A stretch of 64,000 bases of DNA from Bacillus sp. FSL K6-3431 (GCF_038002605.1 NZ_JBBOCT010000001.1:1984001-2048000); one strand, 5' to 3'. Shown: positions 1 through 9,017, counted from the stretch's first letter. A program made the numbers and translations. Notes: generated from the sequence alone by a model not told the origin.

Positions 1-3
1 ATA

Positions 4-324
4 ATGCCTTTCATCTTTTTTATCTTATTTGTGATCATTCTATTACTCATTTATATTCGGCGAAAAAAATACAAGCAAAAAAGTTCATTCTTGCTTTTTC
101 CTTTCGAATTTTCTGAGGAAGATGAGCGTGAAAAGCAAGTATCAGGTGAGGCATGTAGAAGAGCATTCATTTCAACATGGGTTGCTGCTCCAATTGCAGC
201 CGCATTGCTTGCATTCTATCCACTTTTCCAGGAAAAGTTTATTCACTTTCCACTTCTATTAATATTACTTATTCCTACAGTGCAAATTATCACCTATTAT
301 TTGCATATTCGAAAAGTCCATTAA
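4..324 (+). CDS. Small membrane protein, function unknown
   Basis: This 106-residue protein begins three bases into the window, so its ribosome-binding site is not visible and a start further upstream cannot be excluded. It has an N-terminal hydrophobic segment (about residues 2-18) followed by a basic RRKKYKQK stretch, then an acidic patch (SEEDEREK), then two further hydrophobic segments (about 58-72 and 81-100). That suggests three membrane helices with the positive cluster on the cytoplasmic side. A terminator follows directly. I do not recognise the family. Confidence is that it is a real gene, not in any function. Confidence 0.55.
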   Translation: MPFIFFILFVIILLLIYIRRKKYKQKSSFLLFPFEFSEEDEREKQVSGEACRRAFISTWVAAPIAAALLAFYPLFQEKFIHFPLLLILLIPTVQIITYYLHIRKVH

Positions 325-355
325 AAAATCAGCGGCATCTTTGCTGCTGATTTTT
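324..355 (+). terminator. Rho-independent terminator
   Basis: A 13-base inverted repeat (AAAAATCAGC... / ...GCTGATTTTT) with a short loop begins at the stop codon of the upstream small gene and ends in a T run. The A run on the other side also makes it usable from the minus strand. Confidence 0.8.
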
Positions 356-406
356 ACCATTTATTAGACTATTTCAAGAAGCAAAATGAAACCTTTCTAA
401 AAAGTT

Positions 407-1516
407 CTATGTGACAACCTTTGTTTCTTTTTTCCTATTTTTAAAAAATGCGATAATAAGAAGAAAGAGCGGAATGATTATTTGAAAAGGAAGATGAAGA
501 AACACTGGGACGACCTTCAAACCTTCCTGAAGATGTTCCGCCACATTACTTGCGATAATGATGGACATAAATAAGACGACTAAACCAATTGGAAACGCGA
601 GTTGCGAAGGTTGTTTTATTTTGAATAAGTCCGCAGCCCCAATCACAGCAGCATAAAAAAATATACTGATTTTAATAAAACCAAGAACAATCATTGCAAG
701 CATAAAAAAAATATCAAGTCGTTCCAAAAACTCTGCAAATTGTATCGTTTGGACTGTGCTAAGTAATGGGAATTGTGTTCGAGAAATAAGGGAAACGCCA
801 AGAACACTAATATTAATCGCCATAGTAATTGCTAGATTTATTCCACTTAATCCCAAGGCTAATAAACCTGTAATTCTTGCTTTTTTAGGATTATTTAAAT
901 AAGGAAAAATCATTCCAAATACTACTATTTCTCCAAACGGAAAAAACAAGACCTGACCAAAGGCTACTTTAAATAATGGATAAATACCTTCTTCCAATAT
1001 TGGCTTTAAGTTATTAATATGAATGATGCCAGAAAAAATAATTAGCACAAATCCACTAATAGCGAGAAAATAAATAAAGAAAAAAGCTAGCTCTCCCGTT
1101 CTCGCTAGCACCTCTATGCCTTTACGTACTGTATAAACAACAACAAACATCAAAAGTGCGTGGTTTATCGATAACGGTGTTTCTGGGTATGCAATAATAG
1201 CCAGCATTTCCCCGAAATCCCGTAACACCCTAGAAGCAAGATATAAAAAATATATCACATAGAGCAAGGCGAGTATTCTACCAAAGGTTTTTCCTATTAA
1301 CTTTTGCACAAAAGTGGTTGGTAAGGAATCGGGATAATATAAATAAAGGCGGTGATATATTAAAAACATGCCAAAACCGCCTACCATGCCTAGCAAAATG
1401 GCGAGCCAAGCATCCCGATTTGCCTCCATAGCAATCGGGACCAATAAGGCACTTCCCAGTTCAAACAATATTATGAGGACAAACAATTGGTATGGGCTAA
1501 TTTTCGCTTTCTCCAC
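407..1516 (-). CDS. Spore germination receptor subunit B (GerAB/GerKB-type permease)
   Basis: This is the integral-membrane B subunit of a nutrient germinant receptor in the spore inner membrane, related to amino-acid permeases (APC superfamily). At 369 residues it has the family's usual length and about ten hydrophobic segments from residue 10 to near the C-terminus. The GTG start at 1516 is preceded by a modest GGAAGAAG site. It is the last gene of a minus-strand operon in the order A-C-B, 21 bases after the C-subunit stop. B subunits are thought to bind germinant; the germinant cannot be inferred here. Confidence 0.9.
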   Translation of the reverse strand: MEKAKISPYQLFVLIILFELGSALLVPIAMEANRDAWLAILLGMVGGFGMFLIYHRLYLYYPDSLPTTFVQKLIGKTFGRILALLYVIYFLYLASRVLRDFGEMLAIIAYPETPLSINHALLMFVVVYTVRKGIEVLARTGELAFFFIYFLAISGFVLIIFSGIIHINNLKPILEEGIYPLFKVAFGQVLFFPFGEIVVFGMIFPYLNNPKKARITGLLALGLSGINLAITMAINISVLGVSLISRTQFPLLSTVQTIQFAEFLERLDIFFMLAMIVLGFIKISIFFYAAVIGAADLFKIKQPSQLAFPIGLVVLFMSIIIASNVAEHLQEGLKVVPVFLHLPFQIIIPLFLLIIAFFKNRKKETKVVT

Positions 1517-1537
1517 GACTGTATCAACTTCTTCCGC

Positions 1538-2758
1538 TCATTGGTTATTTTCTATTTCATTTAGGAATGACTTGTTTCGTAAACCGCTGCGGCGCACATA
1601 AGTATCTACCTTCACGTTCACTTTCAGTTCCGGAAAATAATCGTTATTCCACTCTTTTTTTAATTCCTTCCATACTTTTGGATCTGAACGATGTACAGCT
1701 TCCCCAAATCCAAAAATGTCTGCTTGCTCTTTTTGCATATGTTGGACAGAGTTTTCTATCTGTCTCTTAATTTCTTCTTCCAATTTTCCTTCTATTTTTT
1801 TTATCTCATATGGGTCGTTAAGATTTACAGGTATTGTCAATCCACTAATATCTCCTTCAGCTCGAACATGAATGGAAATACTTGGCGTTTTGTTTTTGAT
1901 ATGGGCGGAAACATCAGTTTTTTGGCGAATTACTTGAAAAGTGATTGCCTCTTCTTTTTCTTTCCACTTAATAAAGATGCTTGTATTCTTGATTCTATCC
2001 ATTACCCACACTGCCCCTTTTGATGTTTCCCCATGGAGCCAGTCGATCAATTTACCATCTTTAATGACAGCAAGACCGCCAGTTTCAATGACTACGTCAG
2101 GAACCGTGTTTTGAAGACTTTCCATTTTTCCAATTTGCTCCTCGTCGCCAATTAGACGCATTCCGGTAATGACCGGTACCTTACTAGATGAAATAAGCCC
2201 TTTTATCAATTCACTCACAGAAACATCGATATTTTCACCCAACCTTTCTTCCGAATATTTCATTGTCTTTAACACATTTTCAGCTGAGATTTTATCGATT
2301 GATGTTAAGGTCTTAATAATTTTCTCAGCTGCTGTATCTTCGGCAATCACAACGGATGCTGTCGTTCGAAATTGTACGTCACGATCCAAAATATCAAAAA
2401 TAGACATGATCCCTTCTTCTTTTGCCAACTCTTCACTAATAACTACAAGACCCGTGTGAGAAAAGTATTGTTGTCGAGAGATCTTCTTGGTTAATTGGTC
2501 ACTTACTTCGATTAGGTTATGTCCCGTGGCTGTATGTACGACAAAAGGGGTACCTTCACCACTCCCTCCACCAGGCATTCCTGCTACATTTCCGGGAATG
2601 ACGATTTGAAAGCTGCCAACATATTCTCCTTTTTCATTTTTATCAATTCCAAAAGCAGTTACGATTGCCAATTCCGTTAATTCCTTTTGACTCCAGCATC
2701 CTGATAACAATAAAGTGGCGACTGTGATCGAGAAAAGACATAAAAGTCTACGGCTCAT
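1538..2758 (-). CDS. Spore germination receptor subunit C (Ger(x)C lipoprotein)
   Basis: This is the membrane-anchored C subunit of a germinant receptor, 406 residues. I chose the ATG at 2758 (MSRRLLCLFS) because an AAGGATGA site lies just upstream and because it gives a classic lipoprotein signal peptide with lipobox LLSGC; the open frame runs 24 codons further upstream. The start overlaps the A-subunit stop by 11 bases, which indicates translational coupling. After the lipobox comes the family hallmark region ELTELAIVTAFGIDK. The protein should be lipidated and sit on the outer face of the spore inner membrane. Confidence 0.92.
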   Translation of the reverse strand: MSRRLLCLFSITVATLLLSGCWSQKELTELAIVTAFGIDKNEKGEYVGSFQIVIPGNVAGMPGGGSGEGTPFVVHTATGHNLIEVSDQLTKKISRQQYFSHTGLVVISEELAKEEGIMSIFDILDRDVQFRTTASVVIAEDTAAEKIIKTLTSIDKISAENVLKTMKYSEERLGENIDVSVSELIKGLISSSKVPVITGMRLIGDEEQIGKMESLQNTVPDVVIETGGLAVIKDGKLIDWLHGETSKGAVWVMDRIKNTSIFIKWKEKEEAITFQVIRQKTDVSAHIKNKTPSISIHVRAEGDISGLTIPVNLNDPYEIKKIEGKLEEEIKRQIENSVQHMQKEQADIFGFGEAVHRSDPKVWKELKKEWNNDYFPELKVNVKVDTYVRRSGLRNKSFLNEIENNQ

Positions 2759-4367
2759 TTCGATCATCCTTATCCGTGCTGTTATTGACCATCCCACGGT
2801 CTGTAGAAGGACCAGGCATTTGATCTTCACCTTGTCGAGTTAGGTTTTCATTGTTTGCAATTAATTCCGGCCTTTTATTGAAATTCCACCATGGCACTCG
2901 AACGACTGTATCACCAGTATTCCCTGGAATGAAAGGGGCGAGTGGCGTCATATATGGAACTCCGAAAGAACGGAGACTAGTTAAATGAACGATTAGAACG
3001 ATACCTCCTAATACGATTCCATAAATACCAAATGTGGCTGCGGCTATCATAAACCCAAAACGGAGCAAACGCAGGGAGATCGCCATTCCAAAATTAGGAG
3101 TAGCAAAATTTGCAATGGCTGTAATTGCTACAATAATAACCATAGCCGCAGAAACTATTCCGGCTTCTACTGCTGCTTGTCCAACGACTAATGCTCCTAC
3201 AATTGAAACAGCCGTACCAACAGGCTTGGGCAATCGCACCCCCGCTTCCCTTAAAATTTCAAAGGTTACCTCCATAAGTACCGCTTCGAAAAAGGCTGGA
3301 AAAGGCACTGTTTCTCGCTGAGCTGCAATAACGATTAACAGCTTGGTAGGAATCATCTCGTGATGAAAAGTCGTGGCGGCAATATATAAAGCTGGAGCGA
3401 AAAGAGAAATGACCAAAATAATTACTCGTAAAATCCGAAGTGCGCTAGCAATATCAGATCGAAAATAATAATCATCAGCCGTTTGAAAAAACTGAACAAA
3501 AACTGCGGGTACTAGTAGCACAAACGGACTACCATCAACAAAAACTGCTATCTTTCCCTCCAACAAATTACCAGCTACTACATCCGGCCTTTCTGCCCGG
3601 TACATCGTTGGAAATAGTGTAGCCGCTTGATCTTCGATAAATGCCTCAATATAACCACTATCAAGAATACTATCGGTGTCAATCGTTTTTAATCTTTCTT
3701 GTGTTTCTTTAATTATTTTTTCATTTGCAATTCCGTTGACATACATAATCACTATATCGGTATTTGTAACTTTTCCTACCCTCAACGTCTCAACCCATAA
3801 ATTTGTGTTTTTAATAATCCGACGGACCATCGCTGTATTTGTTCCAATGGATTCAGTAAAACCAATTTTTGGCCCCATTATGTCTACTTGCGTACTTGGC
3901 TCCTCGATTGATCGTCGTTCTCCACCTTTAGTGTCAACACTTAGCGCCTCATTTATTTCATCCATTAGAATAATCGTTTCGCCTGACATTAAAGAATAAA
4001 ACAGCTCTTCCCAGTTCCTTATCGGATTTATACTGCCAATCGCCACGACACCTTCAGCTATCATTTCAAAAGCTTCCTGCTTCTTTATTTTTTCTTGTAA
4101 TTCGTGTTTTTCCAAGATAGCTTCTATTAAAAAATCATTGATAAATTGGCTGTCAACAATTCCATCTACATACACTAATGCTATTTTCGTTTCAGGGCTA
4201 TTTCCCATTATCAACTTTCGTGTAATAACATCCGGACTATTTCCCGTTTTTTGTTTAATAATGTCCAGATTAGCCTCTAAAGAATATTCAATAGACATTG
4301 GAAGTTGAGTTACATGATTTTTCTGGCTTTCTTTTTTATGTTTGGCCCGTTTAAATAATGAAGGCAT
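2748..4367 (-). CDS. Spore germination receptor subunit A (GerABKA family)
   Basis: This is the A subunit of a Ger-type nutrient receptor. It has a large hydrophilic N-terminal half (to about residue 300), a membrane domain with about five helices (about 305-480) and a short hydrophilic tail. Family signatures include EGKIAVFVDGSPFVLLVPAVF and the PFPAFFEAVLMEVTFEILREAG stretch before the helices. I chose ATG 4367 rather than the in-frame ATG 4376 because the GAAGGG ribosome site is correctly spaced (10 bases) only for the inner one. First gene of the A-C-B operon; 539 residues. Expression in the forespore is expected from family knowledge; I could not identify the promoter. Confidence 0.93.
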   Translation of the reverse strand: MPSLFKRAKHKKESQKNHVTQLPMSIEYSLEANLDIIKQKTGNSPDVITRKLIMGNSPETKIALVYVDGIVDSQFINDFLIEAILEKHELQEKIKKQEAFEMIAEGVVAIGSINPIRNWEELFYSLMSGETIILMDEINEALSVDTKGGERRSIEEPSTQVDIMGPKIGFTESIGTNTAMVRRIIKNTNLWVETLRVGKVTNTDIVIMYVNGIANEKIIKETQERLKTIDTDSILDSGYIEAFIEDQAATLFPTMYRAERPDVVAGNLLEGKIAVFVDGSPFVLLVPAVFVQFFQTADDYYFRSDIASALRILRVIILVISLFAPALYIAATTFHHEMIPTKLLIVIAAQRETVPFPAFFEAVLMEVTFEILREAGVRLPKPVGTAVSIVGALVVGQAAVEAGIVSAAMVIIVAITAIANFATPNFGMAISLRLLRFGFMIAAATFGIYGIVLGGIVLIVHLTSLRSFGVPYMTPLAPFIPGNTGDTVVRVPWWNFNKRPELIANNENLTRQGEDQMPGPSTDRGMVNNSTDKDDRNEP

Positions 4368-4510
4368 CGCACACATACCCTTCTTTATTGTTTAGTCTTC
4401 GTTTTATCCATATAAGCTATGTTTTATAACATTTTTCCTTTTAAAAGTTCTTGCATATTTTGATATCTGTACTTAACAAGGGAAAGATATGAATCGGAGA
4501 GTGATAAAAG

Positions 4511-4738
4511 TTGAAAATTATCAGTATCACTTTATTGATGATAGTACTATTAATAGGCTTATCATTAAGTGTTGACATTTTTTTAGGATATGATCTAAAA
4601 AATTCATTGCAAGATATGACGAGTCCTTTGCAGGTGATGGAACTTATTGAATTAATTGTTTTTCTTCTTTACTTATTATTGGTGATTATTCACCCCGTGT
4701 ATTCTCTTTACCAAAAAAGAAGAATGAAAAAATCATAA
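4511..4738 (+). CDS. Small membrane protein, function unknown
   Basis: A 75-residue protein that starts with TTG at 4511. A GGAG-like site lies upstream but is slightly far. Two hydrophobic segments (about residues 3-25 and 43-62) flank a short polar loop, and the C-terminus is basic (QKRRMKKS), so the ends are probably cytoplasmic. It is divergent from the A-C-B germination operon and followed at once by a strong terminator, which supports it as a real transcription unit. Family not recognised. Confidence 0.55.
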   Translation: MKIISITLLMIVLLIGLSLSVDIFLGYDLKNSLQDMTSPLQVMELIELIVFLLYLLLVIIHPVYSLYQKRRMKKS

Positions 4739-4740
4739 AT

Positions 4741-4772
4741 AAAACGGCAGACTCTATATTCTGCCGTTTTTT
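4741..4772. terminator. Bidirectional Rho-independent terminator
   Basis: An 11-base stem AAAACGGCAGA / TCTGCCGTTTT with an 8-base loop and T runs on both strands lies between two convergent small membrane-protein genes and can serve both. Confidence 0.9.
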
Positions 4773-4792
4773 AAACAGAAAAAATACTATCA

Positions 4793-5260
4793 TTAAAATT
4801 CATTTACATAATGTAACTTTTTTATCATGATCTTTTTAAGTATAAGCCCTATAGTAACCCCAGCAATCACACTTATTATTGGTAGCCAAATTAGTCCTAA
4901 TATAAAACCAAACAATGAAAATGTTGCTGAATAAATCGTTCCAACAGTAACGAAATAGGTGGAAAATACGAATGGAAGGAATGAATATGGCTCTTTACCT
5001 CCCCCGGCATCATTGAAAGCATCCCACATTACGAAAAAATATAGACATGGATAAAACATAAGCCACTGATAGTCTGCTTGCATGATCGCAGCCTCGATAT
5101 CTCCGTGAAAACTAGAAATGATTACTTCGTTAAAATTCGCTTTTACGTTAACCAGAAACTCTAAAAATATTAACAAAATTCCTTTTATATATTTACCGTT
5201 TAATAATTGACCAAAACCGGGAAGGGCAATGCTCCAAAATAATTTTTCTTTTGCACCCAC
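4793..5260 (-). CDS. TM2-like membrane protein
   Basis: A 155-residue protein rich in hydrophobic segments (about residues 8-20, 26-45, 64-80, 90-112, 114-142). The N-terminal motif PGFGQLLNGKYIKG resembles the start of TM2-type membrane domains, where a GxGQ..NG turn precedes the first helix pair. The start is GTG at 5260, just after the stop of the decayed DUF3231 gene; the AAGGG upstream lies inside that gene's last codons. Function unknown. The TM2 resemblance is based on motif appearance only. Confidence 0.6.
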   Translation of the reverse strand: MGAKEKLFWSIALPGFGQLLNGKYIKGILLIFLEFLVNVKANFNEVIISSFHGDIEAAIMQADYQWLMFYPCLYFFVMWDAFNDAGGGKEPYSFLPFVFSTYFVTVGTIYSATFSLFGFILGLIWLPIISVIAGVTIGLILKKIMIKKLHYVNEF

Positions 5261-5266
5261 ATCTCT

Positions 5267-6286
5267 TTAACCCTTTGCCAAACTTTTTCGATCTGGTGCT
5301 GATTGAGGCTTTTCGAACCATCCATTTGAAATCATAATATTTGCCCCCTCCGTACCAAGTTCCCCGACCTCAATAATCAAACGAGCATAAGCAGCACTTA
5401 AATCCCTTCTTAGGCTTCCACTTAAACTTTCCCCATAAAAACCAATCCCAGCATTTTTTAAAGCGGCTGTATGAAACATAATTAATTTATTGGAAAATAC
5501 CGGTTCCTTAGATGTGGTCACAGTTAAACTCCATGGAACAGGAGCTGGCATGTTCCCTTCCTCTAAAAAATTTCTGAAGACCGCACTATGATGCGTAGCA
5601 ACCTCTGACCCCTTTGTCACATATTTACGAACCTCCTTAGACTGTGCTATTTGAGAAAGACCAGTCAATAGAGCACTTCCAAGTGTATTTCGATATAAGT
5701 TCATAAATAAAAGAGATACTTCAGTGCTAGTTAAAGGTCTCTGCTCGCCGATCCACCCTGCTAAGAAATGTTGTTTTCGAACAAATTCTGCCTATTTCGG
5801 ATATGGAATATAAGGAGGGCGAATGTAAAGGCTTTTTTCCTGCAATACATTTGTTGCACGGTTATATACATCTGCTGATGCCTCTATACAAGATGTATAA
5901 AACTTCCGAATATCTTTACGAGAGGAATTCGGGAGAGCGATACTATAAGTATTTAACCCCATTGATCCCAAGTTTTGCACGTAATACAATATTAGTTCAT
6001 CACTAAAAATCCTTGGAGTTTTAATATTAACATCTTTTTTATTAAACCCAATTGGAATAGGATAATCCTCCGTATTAAAAATATGTGTAATAAACTCAAT
6101 ATGAGCTGTCGCTATTTAAAATGCATATTCCAAACAGGCCTTTACATCAGGATCTTCAACATGTTTTAAAAAGTACGATATCATACAAGTCGCTAATGTA
6201 TCATTCAAATAAGTCGCAAATAAATCGGACATTTCACTTGAAGTTAATTTAATATGGTTGAGACCTTGATTTGTAACCCACCTCAC
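5267..6286 (-). pseudogene. DUF3231 gene inactivated by two in-frame stop codons
   Basis: One continuous minus-strand frame of 340 codons reads as a two-repeat DUF3231 protein, a Bacillales family with unknown function, usually about 330-340 residues. It is interrupted by TAA at 6116-6118 and TAG at 5792-5794 without any shift of frame. Recognisable blocks are HIKLTSSEMSDLF near the start, PIPIGFNKKDVNIKTPRIFSD in repeat 1, then FVRKQHFLAGWIGEQRPL and NGWFEKPQSAPDR in repeat 2. The best start is GTG 6286, with no convincing ribosome site. Downstream of the TAG a 145-codon frame could still be translated from 5704, but the intact protein cannot be made without readthrough or suppression. Confidence 0.85.
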
Positions 6287-6371
6287 ATTAATTTTCGATT
6301 AACACAGTATACTCTCTCCTAATTTGGAAAAGTTATGAATAGGATTGGATTACTAATTAGGGGGTAGCAAG

Positions 6372-6631
6372 ATGCAAGAAAAGAAAATTCCTTTAACATC
6401 TGCTGAAATTGCTTCTCTTTGGACTTCATATATGAACAATTATGCTACTCTAGCCAACGGAGCGATTTAAGTCTCATTTATGAGCGACTATCATTAGAAA
6501 TTGCCCGATATACCAAAACCGGAGCCGATATCATAATTAAATATAATTGGCTTGAACAACCACCTAGACAAACAATAAATAAAACCCAATTAGCAAAAAA
6601 TAAAGATGTAACTAAAAAAGCGCAAGGGTAG
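6372..6631 (+). pseudogene. DUF3231 gene with large internal deletion and frameshift
   Basis: The ATG at 6372 has a good GGGGGTAGCAAG leader and encodes a typical DUF3231 N-terminus (MQEKKIPLTSAEIASLW, then SYMNNYATLA). This runs into a stop after about 32 codons. In the next frame from about 6450 to 6631 the sequence encodes a typical DUF3231 C-terminus (RSDLSLIYERLSLEIARY, then NWLEQPP). About 250-270 central codons are missing and the two ends are out of frame, so this is a deletion remnant. It diverges from the other decayed DUF3231 gene; the two together look like an old divergent pair of paralogues. Confidence 0.8.
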
Positions 6632-6800
6632 GCGACTAAGCCCTTAAGGTGGGTACGCCGAATTTTGCCACAGGATGTGTCTGGCGATATCGGCCGAGGA
6701 TTTCTTTTTTCTGAGATAAAGGAAACTTGAGAGGTATAAGCCGAACCGTTGCTGAATTATCGTTCAAAAGGTTTTCTAATTTATCTGTATTAAATTGTTA
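6632..6800 (+). other. GC-richer non-coding stretch with nested inverted repeats (candidate structured RNA)
   Basis: Between a DUF3231 remnant and a terminator lies about 150 bases richer in G and C than the surroundings. It has several complementary pairs: AAGGG/CCCTT, GGCG/CGCC, GCCGA (near 6658) with TCGGC (near 6696), and an inner CACA-GGA-TGTG hairpin, followed by TTTC/GAAA. A terminator follows at 6819. I could not match it to a riboswitch class I know, and the plus-strand reading frames are closed. It may be an orphan RNA or a mobile-element remnant. Confidence 0.35.
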
Positions 6801-6818
6801 AAATCATATACTTCAAAA

Positions 6819-6858
6819 GGAAGGCCGATTGCACTATAAAAAGTGCATCGGCCTTTCC
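6819..6858 (+). terminator. Strong hairpin, probable terminator
   Basis: A 17-base nearly perfect stem (GGAAGGCCGATTGCACT / AGTGCATCGGCCTTTCC, one bulge) surrounds a 6-base loop. The 3' flank is only moderately T-rich. It would end transcripts leaving the DUF3231 remnant or the candidate RNA. Confidence 0.65.
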
Positions 6859-7135
6859 TATACAAATTTGATCAGTCATCCATACACACCTAATGTTCAC
6901 AAGTGATGACGGAAGCAATATTTGAAGCTTGTTGTTAATGCCGTCAATTTACCATTCTAATATTACTACTTTACTACGCTAGCTATACTCCACCTGAAGC
7001 GGTTTTGCTAGTAGTGGTGCATTTTCAACTAATACATCCAATATAACCTGTAATATACGAATAAACTCTAGCCAGCTCATCCAAATGACTGAATATGCGT
7101 TAATACACGTGACTCCGCTTTTATTTTTTTCGGAT

Positions 7136-7403
7136 TACTGGTCACTCTATGATTTTATGAGCCACTCAAGACTTTTACTGGCCACTCGCCGATTTTATAA
7201 GCCACTCAGAACTTTTACTGGCCACTCGCCGATTTTATAAGCCACTCAGAACTTTTACTGGCCACTCGCCGATTTTATAAGCCACTCAAGACTTTTACTG
7301 GCCACTCGCCGATTTTATAAGCCACTCTTTTACTGGCCACTCGCCGATTTTATGAGCCACTCAAGACTTTTACTGGCCACTCGCCGATTTTATAAGCCAC
7401 TCA
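7136..7403. repeat. Tandem array, 20-bp period (GCCACTC units)
   Basis: Fourteen copies of a (G)(C/T)CACTC heptamer start at 7141, 7161, 7181 and so on to 7321, then 7336, 7356, 7376 and 7396. The spacing is exactly 20 bases except for one 15-base unit. Two 20-mers alternate (one ending GCCGATTTTATAA, one ending AGAACTTTTACTG), giving a 40-bp higher-order repeat. There are no unique spacers, so it is not a CRISPR array. It lies upstream of the A-B-C germination operon and belongs to the same family as the array at 47781-48067, in the opposite orientation. Confidence 0.95.
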
Positions 7404-7514
7404 TTGAACCGGATGGTATATATGAAGAATTCATATAACCGGAAACAACCAAATTCAATTCCGTATTTTTTTATAAAAAATGGACACAATCATGGAGAAG
7501 GGAGATGAGAAAAT

Positions 7515-9017
7515 ATGTCTTTATTTTTCAAACAAGCGTCCAAGGATAAAGTCAAAAATGAACCACCTTCCCTTTCTTCTTTTGTAAGTCAAATAAGCAA
7601 ATCAGGAGATTTCAAGCAAAAGAAGACTACTAATCAAAAAACAAATCTTAGCTTTTCCATTTCCTTCATCTCAACCCTAGTGGATAATGATATTATTCAA
7701 CAAAGTATTCTACCATATTTGCTCCAAGGGGAATTTCATACACTTACTGATATTCATCAATTAGTTCCCATTCAGTGTGTTATGACATCCGACATTACTG
7801 AAATAGAAGATAATTTGCTTACTGGGTCTGTACTAATCATACTCGAAGATGATAATGACAATGTTGCCTTGATCCCAGCTCGAGTGGAAATTGGGCGTAG
7901 CATTGATCAATTGGAAATCGAGTACAGTGTTGATGGGCCTAAAGCAGCATTTGTAGAATCGCTTGATCAAAATCTTAATCTTGTAAGAACAAGACTTCCG
8001 ATAAAAGAACTTGTTGTCGAAGAGTTTATTATTGGTACACTTACGAAAACGCGAACAAGCCTTGTCTATATAGATGGTCTTACAAATATTGAAAACGTGA
8101 ATACTATGCGTGAAAGAATAGAAAACATTGATTTTGATCAAATACAATCTAGCTCATATATTGAAGAATTGATCTCAGATAATTATAATTCGCCTTTCCC
8201 ACAGCTGATGAGTACTGAGAATCCTGTAGAAGTAGCCGCTTCACTTGGAGAAGGAAAAGTAGCGGTGCTTGTCAATGGTTCGCCCTTTGCACTATTAGGT
8301 CCAACAAACATCTTTTCTTTTTTCAGCTCTTTTGAAGATTATGCAAACAGCTGGTATATCAGTACTTTCGTCAGACTACTTAGGATTATCGGAATAATTT
8401 TCTCCATATTGGCAACACCAATATATGTCGCAGTTTTAACGTATCATCCTGAAATCATCCCAAAAGACGTAATGGCTACGTTAATTAGTTCAAGGGAAAA
8501 TGTTCCCTTTCCACCTATACTAGAAGCATTATTTCTAGAATTAGCAATCGAACTTTTGCGCGAAGCAGGAGCCCGATTGCCCACGAAGGTTGGTCAAACG
8601 ATCGGTATTGTGGGTGGTATTGTTCTTGGTACCGCCGTAGTGGAAGCTGGATTGACAAGTAATGTGTTACTTATTTTCGTAGCTATTGGTGCATTGGCAG
8701 CATTCACTACACCTATTTATAAAATAAGTAATACAGCTAGGATTATTCGCTTTCCTTTTTTACTTGTCGCACATCTTTGGGGATTACTTGGCATAAATTT
8801 ATGCATTTATTTTGTTTTATCGCATTTATTACAGTTGAAGTCGCTTAATAGACCTTTTCTAGAACCAATTTATCCTCCACGATTGAGAGATGTAAAGGAT
8901 TCAATTATTCGAGCTACATTCATTAAACAAAAATTACGTCCTGGTTATTTGCAAACCCAACAACCCATTCGCTTTTCCCCAAAGAAGAAAAAAAAGACCA
9001 AAGATATTGATGAATAA
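7515..9017 (+). CDS. Spore germination receptor subunit A (GerABKA family)
   Basis: The A subunit of a second germinant receptor, 500 residues, with a ribosome site GAAGGGAGATGAG before ATG 7515. A polar N-terminal region is followed by the GEGKVAVLVNGSPFALLGP signature (about residues 250-270), the REAGARLP block before the membrane domain, about five helices (about 280-450) and a basic tail ending KKKKKTKDIDE. It opens the A-B-C operon. It is clearly divergent from the other A subunit in this window (539 residues), so the two receptors probably respond to different germinants. Confidence 0.93.
   Translation: MSLFFKQASKDKVKNEPPSLSSFVSQISKSGDFKQKKTTNQKTNLSFSISFISTLVDNDIIQQSILPYLLQGEFHTLTDIHQLVPIQCVMTSDITEIEDNLLTGSVLIILEDDNDNVALIPARVEIGRSIDQLEIEYSVDGPKAAFVESLDQNLNLVRTRLPIKELVVEEFIIGTLTKTRTSLVYIDGLTNIENVNTMRERIENIDFDQIQSSSYIEELISDNYNSPFPQLMSTENPVEVAASLGEGKVAVLVNGSPFALLGPTNIFSFFSSFEDYANSWYISTFVRLLRIIGIIFSILATPIYVAVLTYHPEIIPKDVMATLISSRENVPFPPILEALFLELAIELLREAGARLPTKVGQTIGIVGGIVLGTAVVEAGLTSNVLLIFVAIGALAAFTTPIYKISNTARIIRFPFLLVAHLWGLLGINLCIYFVLSHLLQLKSLNRPFLEPIYPPRLRDVKDSIIRATFIKQKLRPGYLQTQQPIRFSPKKKKKTKDIDE

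Noticed and set aside
2759..2830. Longer N-terminus for the GerC-type lipoprotein
   Set aside because: The extra 24 codons overlap the A-subunit gene, carry no ribosome site and would bury the lipoprotein signal peptide.
5803..6006. Plus-strand 67-codon frame
   Set aside because: It is antisense to the DUF3231 pseudogene and has no ribosome site or recognisable content.
6419..6631. Stand-alone 70-residue gene from TTG 6419
   Set aside because: Its first codons are the DUF3231 N-terminus read in the wrong frame; the region is a deletion remnant.
6632..6800. Lysine, cobalamin, GEMM or Mg riboswitch
   Set aside because: I compared remembered consensus elements of these classes and none matched in order; left as unassigned.
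7136..7403. CRISPR array
   Set aside because: The repeats are contiguous 20-mers without unique spacers and no cas gene is present; the same holds for 47781-48067.
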